DNA of 64,000 nucleotides. It comes from Verticillium longisporum. Taxonomy: Eukaryota > Ascomycota > Sordariomycetes > Glomerellales > Plectosphaerellaceae. The translations under genes and the position numbers were made by a program. Below are positions 1 to 11,052 of the stretch, one piece after another. The stretch is taken from assembly GCA_019188255.1 (NCBI GenBank), contig JAETXT010000002.1, positions 4,340,001-4,404,000 on the forward strand, written 5' to 3'. Every line of letters begins with the position of its first letter. Within the stretch, counting starts at the first letter, position 1. The notes beneath the pieces are model-generated. The model saw only the letters and a list, made by a program, of their open reading frames with translations. It did not search any database and was not told the DNA's origin.

Positions 1-671
1 ACTACATACATCATCCCGAGCCATCTCATCACACAAGCTTGCGTCCATTAGCGCTGAATAGGCCCGCTTCGCCCAACCTGTTGGGCAGCACAACAGACCT
101 ACCGATATTCTCAGCAGAGGGCATGAACAACTGCCTAGGAAAGAAAATGAGGACTGCTGATGGTAGATATCATTCATGATCTCCACGTGGTCGCCGTAGC
201 CTCAGATACTTCCCGCAGGATGCTAGGTACTACATCAAATACCTGTTGAGGCTTACACCACCTCCAGCGTCAATGCTCTTCACAGAACCAACTTTTTGTG
301 TACCATTTCTTGAGTAAGCGACAGGTGAGTTGCAAAAAAGGTTCATCGTTGTTGGGCTTTTGATAAGCGTAGGTTAGGTTCAATCCGAGCTTGAAGCTTC
401 TCCATGATCCAAATCCCTCTCTTGACCGAGGGGTACAAAAGCTCGTGGTGGGTTACGTAAGGATTGAAGTGGCGGGCTTCCCGCCTTCCGTCGTCACTGG
501 TGGAGGCGCGGCGGGGCGGGGCAGCCTCCTTAATTCGACCGTGACCGCTGTCTACTAAGTTACTCTGTTTTCTACATCTGCAGAGGCTTCAAGATAACCA
601 CAACACCCGCGGGCTCTCACGTACGACACCAAACTAATCATCGCAAGAGACAGCTTTCAAATACTGTCAAG
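1..671. other. 5' intergenic / SEC14 leader
   Basis: No gene seen. The stretch ends in the leader of the SEC14-type gene. A pyrimidine-rich tract followed by 'ctgcag' near 565-585 could be the 3' splice site of a 5'-UTR intron, but I cannot identify its donor with confidence. Confidence 0.4.
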
Positions 672-1918
672 ATGGCGGCCCAGACACAGATTGCGCCTGA
701 GCTTGTTGCTCCCGAGCTTGATTCGAACTACGACAAATTCGATTACCCCACGAAAGCTGCTGTGGCTCAGGATGGCCATCCCGGACACTGCACCGAGGCG
801 CAGAAGGCCCAAATCCACCAACTGCGCATGATGCTCGAGGCTGAGGGCATCACGTCCCGCCTGGACACCTTGACACTGGTAAACATGGCCAAACGAGACG
901 ATCTGGGGCGTTGTGCTGACAGAAGAACTTAGTTGCGCTTCCTGAGGGCACGCAAGTTTGATGTCAACGCTGCGAAGGCCATGTCAGTCAAAATTATCGG
1001 CTAGGTTCCCGTATGAGGTCTAACAGTACACCAGGTTCGTCGAGTTTGACAAGTGGCGCAAGGAGATTCATCTGGATGCTCTCGTACCTACTTGGGATTA
1101 CAAGGAGAAGGAGCAGATGCTCCAATACTACCCTCAATACTACCACAAGACTGACATTGTGAGTTCTTGCTGGAAAGCTCCGAGCGAAGACCTGGCTGAC
1201 AAACCACGCCTGACAGGATGGCCGACCCGTATACATCGAGCAGCTCGGTAGCATCAACCTGACCGAAATGCGCAAGATCACCACCGATGAGCGCATGCTG
1301 GACAACCTTGCTGTCGAGTACGAGAAGTGTGCCGATCCTAGGTTCCCCGCCGCCTCTGCCGTCAAGGGCTCGCTTGTCGAAACTTGTTGCACAATCATGG
1401 ACCTCAAGGGCATTAGCCTTGGCAACGCATCTCAAGTCTACGGCTACGTCAAGCAGGCCTCTGTGATCTCGCAGAACTACTATCCCGAGCGTCTTGGCAA
1501 GCTCTACATGATCAACGCTCCTTGGGGCTTTTCTGCCGTCTGGGGCATGGTTAAGGGCTGGCTCGACCCTGTCACTGTCAAGAAGATCGACATTCTTGGC
1601 TCGAGCTACTCTAAGGAGCTCCTTAAACAGATCCCTGCCGAAAACCTTCCCGAGAAGTTCGGTGGCAAGTGCGTTTGCAAAGAAGGCTGCCACAACAGCA
1701 ACGCCGGTCCTTGGCAGGAACCTCAGTGGAAGAACAAGGCTTGGTGGGACAAGCCAGAGGCTAAGCAGCAGGCTCTCGAGGCCCTCAAAGGCACCTCGAA
1801 GGATCCCCATGTCCTTGTCAACGAAGGTGGCGAGACAGTCACTGCTGCCACCGGTGCCGCCGTTGCACCCCCCGCCGGTACTGCTGACGCGGGCGCTCCT
1901 GCCAAGGCCACGGCCTAA
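672..1918 (+). CDS. SEC14: SEC14-type phosphatidylinositol/phosphatidylcholine transfer protein
   Basis: Four exons are read as 672-878, 933-982, 1035-1158 and 1217-1918, giving about 360 aa. All introns are GT-AG and the phases join. Residues about 30-90 form the helical CRAL-TRIO N-terminal region ([11 protein letters not shown] across the first junction). Residues about 128-290 form the CRAL-TRIO lipid-binding lobe, beginning [11 protein letters not shown] and including the family signature [17 protein letters not shown] near residue 219. By family knowledge, such proteins exchange PI and PC and maintain the Golgi lipid balance needed for secretory vesicle formation. The C-terminal ~50 residues are Ala/Pro/Thr-rich and probably disordered. 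The ATG at 672 is the first in-frame start, within GTCAAGATGGC. The gene converges with NSL1. I am confident of the family; which SEC14 paralogue it is cannot be told here. Confidence 0.93.
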
Positions 1919-2605
1919 GATCGTTCAGTCACTTGTGTCGTTTGGTAGCGTTGGTGTTGAAGGGGGTGGTTGTGGTGATAGCGGTATGATTGTGGTGCTT
2001 CGAAACAATGAAGTAAGAGATGGAAAACGCAGTTAAGGTGGAATGACTTTTGAGTTCAACACTGACAAAGGATAGAAGATCGGGGAGCTTATCCCCTTTC
2101 GCCCTGTACGGCTTCTGATGTTATACACTTGATGGACACTCGTTCAAAACATAGTACCTGTAGAGTAGACACATCAATCGAGTTGCCAGGCACTAAAAGC
2201 CACTACTTCGTCTCGACCTGAGATGAACACCTCGTATTTTTCGCATGCTCTATGCCACAGTCCGATGTTTGAAGTAAATACGTAAGCTGCGCCTCGCTGA
2301 CTTGCTATGGACTGACCGCAGAAGCGGCTGCTCAAAGTACTCGAGGGGGCATTGTAGTTGACGGACCCGTACTGAAGATCATGATGGCGAACTTGCTAGA
2401 GTGGCCGATACACAGTAATAACAACATCAAATACAGTTCTTCGTTTTCGAGGACGGGATGGTGGTTCTTGAATCATGCACATGCTACTCATCGGATCTGC
2501 ATCCATAAATTCATTAATCGTGAGTGTCTTAAAACAGCTCAAATCAGCAGCCGAAGCCAACCCAAACTATGCAGCCCGAACTGGCTCGGAGGCAGGTTGC
2601 CATGG
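1919..2605. other. Convergent intergenic region
   Basis: 3' ends of the SEC14-type gene and NSL1 face each other here. The short ORFs present have no recognisable domains and are treated as chance. Confidence 0.5.
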
Positions 2606-3327
2606 TCATCTCCCCGTAACAACATACTCGCCTGCCACCCTTGCCCTCTCCATTTTTGCCACGGTGCTCGGCATCTCTCTTTTCACCTTTCCCAGCCCTT
2701 CAATGGCGCTTCGATGCGCGCTTTCAACTCCATCCTGCCTCTCGAGCACTCCGACATCGAGCTCCGCGCTTTCCAAATCGGCTTGACGTTTCCGCTCCGC
2801 CAATTCTTCTTCATCCCGCGTTCGCGCCTCTTTTAATCGTCTTGTCTGCTCTCCCGCCACATCTGATGGTACGGTTTTCTTCAACGCCGCAATTTCATTC
2901 AGCAGTTCCTCTTCCTGGCGTGCCAGATCCTCGACCTTTTGACGCAGACGCGCATCCCAGGGTTCGTATTCGACTTGCGGCTCTAGTGCTTTTTGTGCGT
3001 CGGCGTTGGGAGCGAGAAAGACTTTTGGCTCAGCGGGGAGCCCGTTCAGGGAGAGGTTCGGCGCGGCGTGAGTGAAGGTCCTTGTGATATACTGCAGGAG
3101 TCAGAGCAGAACACTGGTATCGAAAGCACATTGTGGGATTTTACCTCATTGACGTGCTTCTCTATCTGTATCCTCAGCTCGTCCTCATCACCAGCGTTGC
3201 CTTCCATAGGTGGGAACGCATCGTTAAGGTGATCTTGCGCCGCGCGCCTCACGTTGGAAAGGAGATAGGCGAGGTCTTCCGGACCCTGAAGCTCTATCCG
3301 CCTCTGCTCTGTGGATTCCGAGTCCAT
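2606..3327 (-). CDS. NSL1: Kinetochore protein Mis14/Nsl1 (MIS12/MIND complex subunit)
   Basis: Two exons on the minus strand (3145-3327, then 2606-3091) are joined across a GT-AG intron in phase 0, giving 222 aa. The N-terminus has the Mis14/Nsl1 signature: RIELQGPEDLAYLLSNVRR followed by an acidic stretch and an EKHVNEYITRTFTHAAPN-like join across the intron. The remainder (about residues 105-180) is a charged coiled coil rich in E, R and K, as expected of a rod-shaped MIND subunit. By family knowledge, the MIND complex links inner centromere proteins to Ndc80 and Knl1 at the outer kinetochore. Length fits fungal homologues of about 200-240 aa. The start is the ATG at 3327, the first methionine before the domain. 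Confidence 0.88.
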
Positions 3328-5539
3328 GGGAGTACGTGTGTATAGCCTCGGTATCGTGACAATGCGATGCCGGGCTACCTTCTTCAGCTTGTTGTTTGTG
3401 TTTACCAGCGCGCAGGTAGAGCGGATCGCGACTTCCCCAGACCCACCATTTCAGGTCCCTCATCTTATCTTATCTGTCGGTCGTTATCAAGAGTGCGCGC
3501 TAACTGAAAGCAAAAGTACCGACATCGGATTTCCCCCCAAGTGGAACTCACTCTACGTCAGTGACAGTCCGCATTGCACCTTCACAAGACGTCAGACAAT
3601 AGACAGCTGCCATGACGCAACAGGCTCAACCACAACGATATCCGATCTCGAAAAGACGCATCGGGTGCCCATCGCACTGTAGAGCGGCAACTGGAGTATG
3701 TCTCCCTTGACAGCCTCACGGAACAGGATTGTCGTTCCCAGCTCAGCCGGGCGTACGGCCGCCCAAACCGATGAGCACGCCCCGTCCACTAAGGACGCCC
3801 TGCACTATAAATGTGCGGGGGCGGACCTGCATACGGCCAGACCCGCGGTCGAATCAGACACTGTACGGTGAGACCCTGGCCTAGGTACCTAAGAAAGCAA
3901 CTCTGGGGGGCTTGACGTCCAGAATTGCATGCGCCTGTGAAAGCCTGTCCGTCTCCTGAACCTCCGTGCTAATTAGTGACTCTGCAATGGTCACTTGAAC
4001 GCCCCACTTTGTGGCCGACTGTACCGTAATAACAGTGGTCTGCCATTTTAATTTCAAGTGTCGTAGTGGCCGAATGCTCGATGGGAAAATATGCTTGGCG
4101 GTGAGTCCTAAGGCTATCAACAGTTATAGTTGGAAGTGTTCGAGAGCCTCGAGCAGCTCTTGCACAATCTGAGTGTGAGTTGGTCATATGCCTACCTCTC
4201 TCTTTCTCGGCAAGGGCGGACATACCACCCAGACGAAGATTGAGAACAGTGGTTTGCTTTTCGGACAATGTGAGCGAGCGCCTTGCATGACTACTCCTCT
4301 CCTCATCAGCCGAGCACATGTCAAGAGCTCAGGGGGTTTCCCCCGTAGCCGGGTCACCGCCCTGGGTCTTCCACAGGCTTGTTACCTTCCAGACGATCGA
4401 CAACCAAGATCTGTTGCCAGGATTGTTCAATGGAGAAGACCGCGTCCCCGACCTCTGATTAATTAGTTGTCATAACCTGCACTACCTCAAGATCGTCCGG
4501 CAGTACGAGAGTTCTGGCGCAGACACCAAGGAGTCTACACGAGCCTGCAACAACTAGCGAAAGAACCTCCACAGCCCACCATGGTCCTGGGCCTCGAACG
4601 CCAAAGACAAGGAAACGTATCATCCACAGCGATCCCCCCAACAGAACGGCCCGACTCCATCTTTGGTAACAAGTCATATGAGAATGTTTCAACGGGGATC
4701 TACAAGCAATTACACATTCATGTAGTGCATCTGTTTTGGCATATATTTAGCGTTGCGTTGGAGGACCGCATGGCTCTGTTCCTCAAGGTCAAAAGTGGGA
4801 TGACATGACAGATGCCGCGGGTTCCAGGGGGCGCAAGTGGAACCCCGAGCGCCCCCTGGAACCCCGAGAGGGCACCCTGATGCGGAGAGAGTGGAGCCGA
4901 GCTGACAGCTAAGCTGCCCCGTTAGTGGCCTCATCCACTGGCTTTGTTGGGCGTGGGCGCCGCTGGGGCCGCCTGGTCCAAGTCCAGTCACTGTTGGGCG
5001 TCAGAGCATGGCTCAGTGGCTACCACGATCAGGGTCCAACTATGTTTCATCGCATCTCTGTGAGTTGTTCTCCATGCAAGCTGGCGTCGCATGTTGGCTA
5101 CAAGTAGTCATTCTCGTTGGGCTGGTCTGCTGAATCCGTGAACTGTTGGTGGGCTTTCAACGTTGCATCAAGAGTCCCCCCGTCAGGGGGCTTGAGGAGG
5201 TTGTCAGCTGGCGCATGGATCCACAGGCGATCATCTTGTCTTGGAACCATTTCACGACCCGTGGGGTGGTGACGATGAGTAGTGTGTTCGACTACGGTAC
5301 TGCAGCCCGATCCGATCGTATTTAATAGAAGTAGAAAACACCAAAAACGCCCTTTCCAGAGGACCAGGTGCATTGCATAGAATAAAACAATAAAACCGAA
5401 GACCAACGCCCCTAGTGTCCTTCCATCCTTACTAGTAACTCCATGTTTGAATCCTCAGCCTGAACACCCAAAGCAAGGACATCGTCGATGGCCAAAAGTA
5501 GATACGCCGCGTGCATGAATCATAGTTGTTGGCCAAGGA
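3328..5539. other. Intergenic region (2.2 kb)
   Basis: Upstream DNA of NSL1 and downstream DNA of the small conserved gene at 5540-6141. Several ORFs of 75-120 codons are present on both strands but show no domain, splice logic or consistent codon bias. It holds the inverted repeat at 4822-4861 and a TAGGTACC-type palindrome near 3879-3893. Confidence 0.5.
4822..4861. repeat. Perfect 13-bp inverted repeat (hairpin)
   Basis: TTCCAGGGGGCGC at 4822-4834 is exactly complementary to GCGCCCCCTGGAA at 4849-4861, separated by 14 nt. The core is G/C-rich, so the stem would be stable as RNA or extruded DNA. An 11-bp direct repeat, GGAACCCCGAG, overlaps the right arm (about 4839-4849 and 4858-4868). 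No gene is adjacent. Confidence 0.7.
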
Positions 5540-6141
5540 TCATTGCGGGAGCATGCTCTTGGACTCCTCATCTGTGAGTACAATATCGTGGACAGGGTCT
5601 CGTCGGTTCTCAATCGGCTCGTAATCGCAGTCGACATAGGGTGGGAGGAAGATCTCTGTGGTGGGTTGTCAGTAACCTGTCGCACATTCACCGGGTATCC
5701 TTCATACCTGGGTTCCAAAGATATCCTTGACTTGAAGACAGGTAAGAGAGCTATGGAGAGTGTCAGCACGGGGAAGGTTCAGTCGACTTGTGCATAACTG
5801 GATGACTTACCAGGCGGGGAGGGCCATCAGGGTCGCCGATGTTGATAACAGTGCACTCCTGCTTAGAGATGGCGGTGCCTAGAGCCGTGTTAGCGATCTG
5901 GCACCCGAAGAGTCCAAGCTGTCGAAGGCTCGGGTGCCTGGGATGGGCCGAGTGGGAGCGTACTCAGAAGGCTGGGGCGACGGCCGTGGAACATATTCTG
6001 CTTCTGGACCGTCGGTGAGGGGTTCGTCTGAGGCGAGCTGGAGTACGAGGACGAAGAGCTGGCGGCGGCCTTGGAAGTCTGGCTGCCCCGATAGGCGGCA
6101 CCCGACGTGGGCGTCATGGGAATGGCAATCGAGGCCGACAT
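5540..6141 (-). CDS. Small conserved fungal protein of unknown function
   Basis: Four minus-strand exons are proposed: 5964-6141, 5811-5878, 5708-5750 and 5540-5655. All junctions are GT-AG and phases match, giving 134 aa. The N-terminal third is low-complexity (Ser/Ala/Thr/Pro-rich, with a run of serines). The C-terminal half is ordered and acidic, with the motifs INIGDPDGPPRLSYLSS, FLPPYVDCDYEP and a terminal LTDEESKSMLPQ. From memory, short proteins of this layout recur as hypothetical proteins in filamentous ascomycetes; I know of no assigned function. It is divergent from RPT3. No single reading frame covers the gene, so the model depends on the splice sites. The 43-nt third exon is the least certain part. 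Confidence 0.7.
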
Positions 6142-7004
6142 GGTGAGATGGCAGCAAAGGCCGGCGACGTAGTTTATGGCGGGAAGATAAGCAATCAGAA
6201 CGTTGACGCCAAACTCCCCAGACAGACAGTCGCAGGAGACGATAGGAGGTGAGGGACGACGACGAGGGGTAACAACGGGCGGAGTGCTTCTTAATCGCAG
6301 GAGACTTTGGAGGTTGCAAGAGAGAAGGAATCACGAAGTGGGAACAGTCGGGGCGAGAAGACGAAAGTGTGGTAGTCGTACAGTGCGGTCACGGACAGGT
6401 TGGGTTGGAAGGCAGCATGGGAAGGCAGGAAGGCAGGAAGGCTCTCAGACGGCAGGTGGACGCCGGACCGGCAGGTAGCACTGGACGGAGCTCTAACTGG
6501 ACATGCCTGGCCGATGTGAATCACGCCCACGCCGTATCAGTCCAGGTGGACAGGTGGGATGATGTCGGAGTGGGGGAAGCATGTTAGAGCTGCAGCCTAC
6601 CGAGTGGTTAGCTGAGATAACAGTGGATACTGTCCCGCTTTAGACGATTGATGACCAATCGGAAAGTGAGGCTACCTGCCATGTTGGGGTCGAGCCTGTC
6701 GTCAATCACGGAGCACCAGGCTCACCGAGGTGAACAGAGTCACGTGACTTATCCACGATGGCCCCGGCCAGACATGCACAATTTCTGACTAAGCCTCCAG
6801 GCTTGGGAGGCGGCTGCGTCTCCCGTTGACGCCTACAGGAGCAGTCAAGCCAGACAGCAACGAAGCTCGTCGAAGCATCAACCTCGCCCGCCATCTATCA
6901 TTCACCACCCCCCGTTCCCGCGCCACAACCCGACGAATCTTTATCTTGTAGCGCATCAATCGAAACAAGCTCATCTCTTCACGACAAACAACACAACCGT
7001 CAAG
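6142..7004. other. Divergent promoter region
   Basis: Lies between the divergently transcribed small conserved gene and RPT3. It has a short GGCAGGAA tandem run near 6416-6441, a CCAAT at 6655-6659 and a palindromic E-box at 6739-6748. No coding sequence is supported. Confidence 0.6.
6739..6748. promoter_or_regulatory. Palindromic E-box GTCACGTGAC
   Basis: A perfect 10-bp palindrome centred on CACGTG, about 260 bp upstream of the RPT3 start. CACGTG is the known core bound by basic helix-loop-helix factors such as Cbf1-type proteins. Whether it works here is inference. Confidence 0.3.
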
Positions 7005-8384
7005 ATGGGCGACGTCCTTGTGGAGAACCCAGCAAACCACATCCCTCCCCACAAGAGGACCGCGCCTTCAACGATTCCAAGCATCGACAACTTCGAGGGC
7101 TTGACAGCAGAGGGCGGAGACGACTATGCCGCGTTAAAGAAGCTTCAGAGGCAACTGGAGTATATCCAGCTGCAAGAAGAGTACATCAAGGATGAGCAGA
7201 GGTTCGTCGTTCCCTTGAGAAGGGCAACCTAGCTCTCACCGACTGTGACTAACGAACCAATCCAGGAGTTTGAAGAGGGAGCTTGTGCGAGCCCAGGAGG
7301 AGATCAAGCGCATCCAGAGTGTACCGCTGGTCATTGGCCAGTTTATGGAGGCTATCGACCAGAAGTAAGCAGCAGTCCCAGTCCAAACGTCAAAAACGTC
7401 AAGCTGACCTCTCCAGCACTGGCATCGTGCAATCCTCCACAGGCAGCAACTACGTCGTGCGCATACTCTCGACCCTCGATCGCGAGAAGCTCAAGCCCTC
7501 CTCCTCCGTTGCTCTACACCGTCACTCCAATGCTCTTGTCGACATCTTGCCCCCCGAGGCCGACTCCTCCATTGCCATGCTTGGATCGGATGAGAAGCCT
7601 GACGTGACGTACGCCGATGTTGGTGGTCTCGACATGCAGAAACAGGAGATTCGTGAGGCTGTTGAACTTCCTCTGACGCACTTCGACCTCTACAAGCAGA
7701 TTGGTATCGACCCCCCGCGTGGTGTCCTGCTGTACGGGCCTCCCGGTACCGGCAAGACAATGCTGGTCAAGGCCGTCGCGAACTCGACAACCGCCAACTT
7801 CATCCGTGTCGTCGGCTCCGAGTTTGTGCAGAAGTACCTCGGTGAAGGTCCGCGCATGGTCCGCGACGTCTTCCGCATGGCGCGCGAGAACGCCCCGGCA
7901 ATCATCTTCATCGACGAGATCGACGCCATCGCGACAAAGCGTTTCGACGCCCAGACCGGTGCCGACCGCGAAGTCCAGCGTATTCTTCTCGAGCTCCTCA
8001 ACCAGATGGACGGCTTCGACCAGACCGCCAACGTCAAGGTCATCATGGAGACGACCCGCGCCGACACGCTCAACCACGCCCTGCTGCGTCCGGGTCGTCC
8101 CGATCACAAGATTGAGTTCACTTCGCTGCGCGACCGGCGTGAGCGCCGTCTCATCTTCGCCGCAATTGCCGGCAAGATGAGCCTCGCGCCCGAGGTCGAC
8201 CTCGACTCACTCATTGTCCGCAACGACCCTCAGCGGTGCCGTCATCGCCGCCATCATGCAGGAGGCCGGCCTGCGCGCCGTCCGTAAGAACAGGTATAAC
8301 ATCATCCAAAGCGATCTCGAGGACGCCTACTCCAGCCAGGTCAAGGGTACAGCGGACGACAACAAGTTTGATTTCTACAAATAA
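7005..8384 (+). CDS. RPT3: 26S proteasome regulatory ATPase RPT3, with a frameshift near the C-terminus
   Basis: Exons 7005-7201, 7266-7364 and 7417-8384 are joined by GT-AG introns. The protein has the N-terminal coiled coil (about residues 40-80), an OB domain, and the AAA+ domain with Walker A GPPGTGKT and Walker [10 protein letters not shown]. It unfolds substrates and feeds them to the 20S core. The frame breaks at the C run 8227-8229: upstream reads LIVRNDP, then wrong sequence until a stop at 8287. The frame one base later continues the family C-terminus ([15 protein letters not shown]... KFDFYK) to the TAA at 8382-8384. Two missing Cs (or one extra base) explain it. No intron of plausible size fits. 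About 421 aa would result if frame were continuous. Residues encoded by 8041-8140 also deviate from the near-invariant family sequence (see findings). Confidence 0.93.
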
Positions 8385-9441
8385 GCAAGCCGTCGCGACT
8401 GGATCATGGAGGACGTCGGACGCGGTTGTGTTTGGTTGATGGGCGCGGCCGAGACGACTGGCCATGTAATACGACAGACTCAAGCGCAGGCTTGGGCTCG
8501 AGGCGTACACGGGTGGGACGGCATGGGGGCTCGATAGATCGCGGACCGGGCAGGCGTCGAGGATGCTTGCGATGGCTGTACAATACACGTTTTTCCACAA
8601 CCTCTTCCGACGAAACACGCTGTCATTCTGATGTGCTTCTCAGGCCACAGCGGTCATCTTCTCACTGCGCCATGTTTGCATGACATAACATATGATGGAA
8701 ACGCAATCGTGAATTCTAAGTGTATCCCGCCTCCCGCATTCAGCTACCAGTTTTTACACCAAAAATAAAATAAAAGGCTTGACAAGAAAACAACCGTGGC
8801 CCGTCGCAGGGCGCCCATTCATCCATCTATCCGTGTTTTCGTTTTCCCTCTTCAACCGTCTATGTCCGTAGCCGTCATAAGTAGTGCAGGCCCCCCCAAA
8901 AAGCGTCAACACCATAATAGACGCTGAGCCGAAACGCTCAAAAACACCTTCCCTAAAAGAAAGGGGTCTATAGAAAAAAGACAAACAAGATGTATGAAAC
9001 CAAGGCAAGGAACAAAAAAATCGCTGCCGTCGCTGATGCAGTCCCGCCACAAGCTCATACGCAGCGTTGAATAGAGATTCGACGAGCCTCCAGGGGTATC
9101 GTTTGTGTGTTTTCGGTAAGCTGAGGGGTATATCCTCCGCTATCGCTTCTTCCTCGTTCCTCGCCGGTCGCGCTATCAGTCTCCCTCTTTCGCTCGCCAG
9201 TCAACTACCTCCGACCCCCGAGTACTACCCGATAGATAAAGAGATTAAGGCGTAGCCGTATTAGCATTACCCTCTATCTATTCCGTGGGGTCCTTCGTTC
9301 AAATAGATACTGTTGGCCCAAGGTTCTGATTTGAGCAACCGCGCGGTGCTCCAAGATACCAGACAAGTATTGTGGCGTGAATATCGATCATGTTTTGTAC
9401 AGCTTGCTGGACCACACGCATGTGGTCCAGATAGCAAGTGC
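8385..9441. other. Convergent intergenic region
   Basis: 3' flanks of RPT3 and LST7. It contains A-rich tracts (about 8760-8780 and 8960-8990) that may hold polyadenylation signals. No gene is supported. Confidence 0.5.
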
Positions 9442-11052
9442 TCAGGCGCTCAACTTGACGCCGAGCTCAAGCAGAAGCCGCACAAATTTCTCGTGTAATT
9501 GGATAAAGAAGTCGGGCATGCCGACAAGCTCTGCCACACCACGCGATTTGAGCGACACGGCGCCGCCGCCGCCGCCCATTCGGCGAGTAAAGCCGCTTCC
9601 TCCGGTCAAGAAGCTGCTGCCACTGGCGCGGTCAGGGCCGCCGTAGCCATCACCACGATCCTGAGAGGCTTTTGAGGAAAACCCGCCGCCATTGCTATAG
9701 AAGCCGCCGCCTCCCATGACAGGGCTAGCTTCGGAGGCTTTCTCAGCCTCGGCCTCGGCAAGCTTCTGAATCCAAGCTGCCATCTCGCGGAAAGCGGCCG
9801 AAATGAAGCCAAATATCTTCATAATAAGACGCTCTCGGTGAGTGCTGAGAGCAAGAAATGCGTAAACGCGCTTGTGACCACGAGCATGGACGTCAGGGAT
9901 GCGGAATATGTATGCGATCGTGTAGCCAGCCAGAGGGTCGCCGAAGAAGATGGGGCCTCCTGATGCGGCCGCGCCAGCACTGTGGGTCGTAACGAAAGGC
10001 TGTGAGGTGGGATTGGGAGACTGCGGCGTTGGAACAGAGGTCACAGCTGAGCTGTTGGCGCTGCTTCCCGCTTGCGGAGTGCGAGGCAGGGTCTCAAAGG
10101 AGAGGGCTCGAAGGCAAGAGGCGCGGACGATTGAGAAGGAATTGGCAATGATAGGCTCATGGGTTGAGGTGTAGTGGACGTAGTGGGTGTGGCTTGGAAG
10201 ACTGCGACTCGTCGAGGACATGCTTGATCGCGTGGTTGTTGACCCTGTCGCTCTACGTGTGTGCCGCTGAGGTTGACCCTCGCCGTCAGTGTCACTGGCC
10301 GAAGATGTTTGTGAGGGCGGTGGTGATGTGCCTGTGTCTTCCGACGTATACACCTTGGCCCAAGGGATACGCGAGCGCAACGTTGGCCCCCGTTCAGATT
10401 TGGGGTCCTTCTCTTCCTTGAGGCCTTGCCTCTGTGGCAGCGTCATGGCGCAATTCTCACATGGGCCTGCGCGTTTCGTCACATTATCGTCGTATGTTCT
10501 CCGGAAATTGCTGGACTCGCGACGTGGTGCCGGCTGCTCGGATACTCTACGCGGGCTTTCAGGCGGGGTCTCGATGGCTGACGCAGAGGGGCGAGAGGAG
10601 GTATTGGCGGCAGGTGACGAGGCGTTGCGTACTAGCGCTGCTCGGGATATTTGGGCTTCTTGTTCTGACATGGAGAGAGAAGAATTCCGGTGACCATGCA
10701 TGTTCATCTTGCGCATCGCATCTGCGATGGCTGCGGTGGCTTGTCCAACAGAGCTCGGCACAGAGGTAGGGACGCTCGTGGGTGGTCGGTCTTGGAGTTC
10801 GGCCTCGTCAAAGCATGTTGAGCAAGGGGCCGGCAGGCCTTCGGTGACCATCAACGGGGTGGGCCCGTGAAGGTCGCAATAATGAGCTAGACATAGCTGG
10901 AGGCCAGAAGTTAGCACTGGCGGAGTAGTGGGTTGCTGCTGCTCGTCTCGGTGTTGCGTTTGGTGATGGGGGTGTTGGTGGTGCGGGCGCATAGTGTCTG
11001 CTTCGGAAGTACCTGGCAGAGCCAAGGTGTGTTCGAAGGATGGGACTCGCAT
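9442..11052 (-). CDS. LST7: Folliculin/LST7 homologue
   Basis: A single open frame of 536 aa. Recognisable pieces of the folliculin/Lst7 longin region are LQLCLAHYCDLHGPTPLMVTEG near residue 52, the Cys motif GPCENCAMTLP near residue 195, and a longin strand-helix AYIFRIPDVHARGHKRVYAFLAL near residue 377. Between them are Ser/Pro/Thr-rich disordered segments. A Gly-rich stretch (residues about 455-510) precedes the end of the ORF. By family knowledge, Lst7 with Lst4 forms a GAP for Rag GTPases at the vacuole and signals amino-acid status to TORC1. The first ~50 residues are His/Gln-rich and unlike the family start. A short 5' exon spliced to the AG near 10905 is a possible alternative start. 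Confidence 0.82.
   Translation of the reverse strand: MRVPSFEHTLALPGTSEADTMRPHHQHPHHQTQHRDEQQQPTTPPVLTSGLQLCLAHYCDLHGPTPLMVTEGLPAPCSTCFDEAELQDRPPTSVPTSVPSSVGQATAAIADAMRKMNMHGHRNSSLSMSEQEAQISRAALVRNASSPAANTSSRPSASAIETPPESPRRVSEQPAPRRESSNFRRTYDDNVTKRAGPCENCAMTLPQRQGLKEEKDPKSERGPTLRSRIPWAKVYTSEDTGTSPPPSQTSSASDTDGEGQPQRHTRRATGSTTTRSSMSSTSRSLPSHTHYVHYTSTHEPIIANSFSIVRASCLRALSFETLPRTPQAGSSANSSAVTSVPTPQSPNPTSQPFVTTHSAGAAASGGPIFFGDPLAGYTIAYIFRIPDVHARGHKRVYAFLALSTHRERLIMKIFGFISAAFREMAAWIQKLAEAEAEKASEASPVMGGGGFYSNGGGFSSKASQDRGDGYGGPDRASGSSFLTGGSGFTRRMGGGGGAVSLKSRGVAELVGMPDFFIQLHEKFVRLLLELGVKLSA

Noticed and set aside
8205..8235. Intron as an explanation for the RPT3 frame break
   Set aside because: The only GT...AG pair that restores frame would be about 18 nt, far below fungal intron size, and would delete conserved residues.
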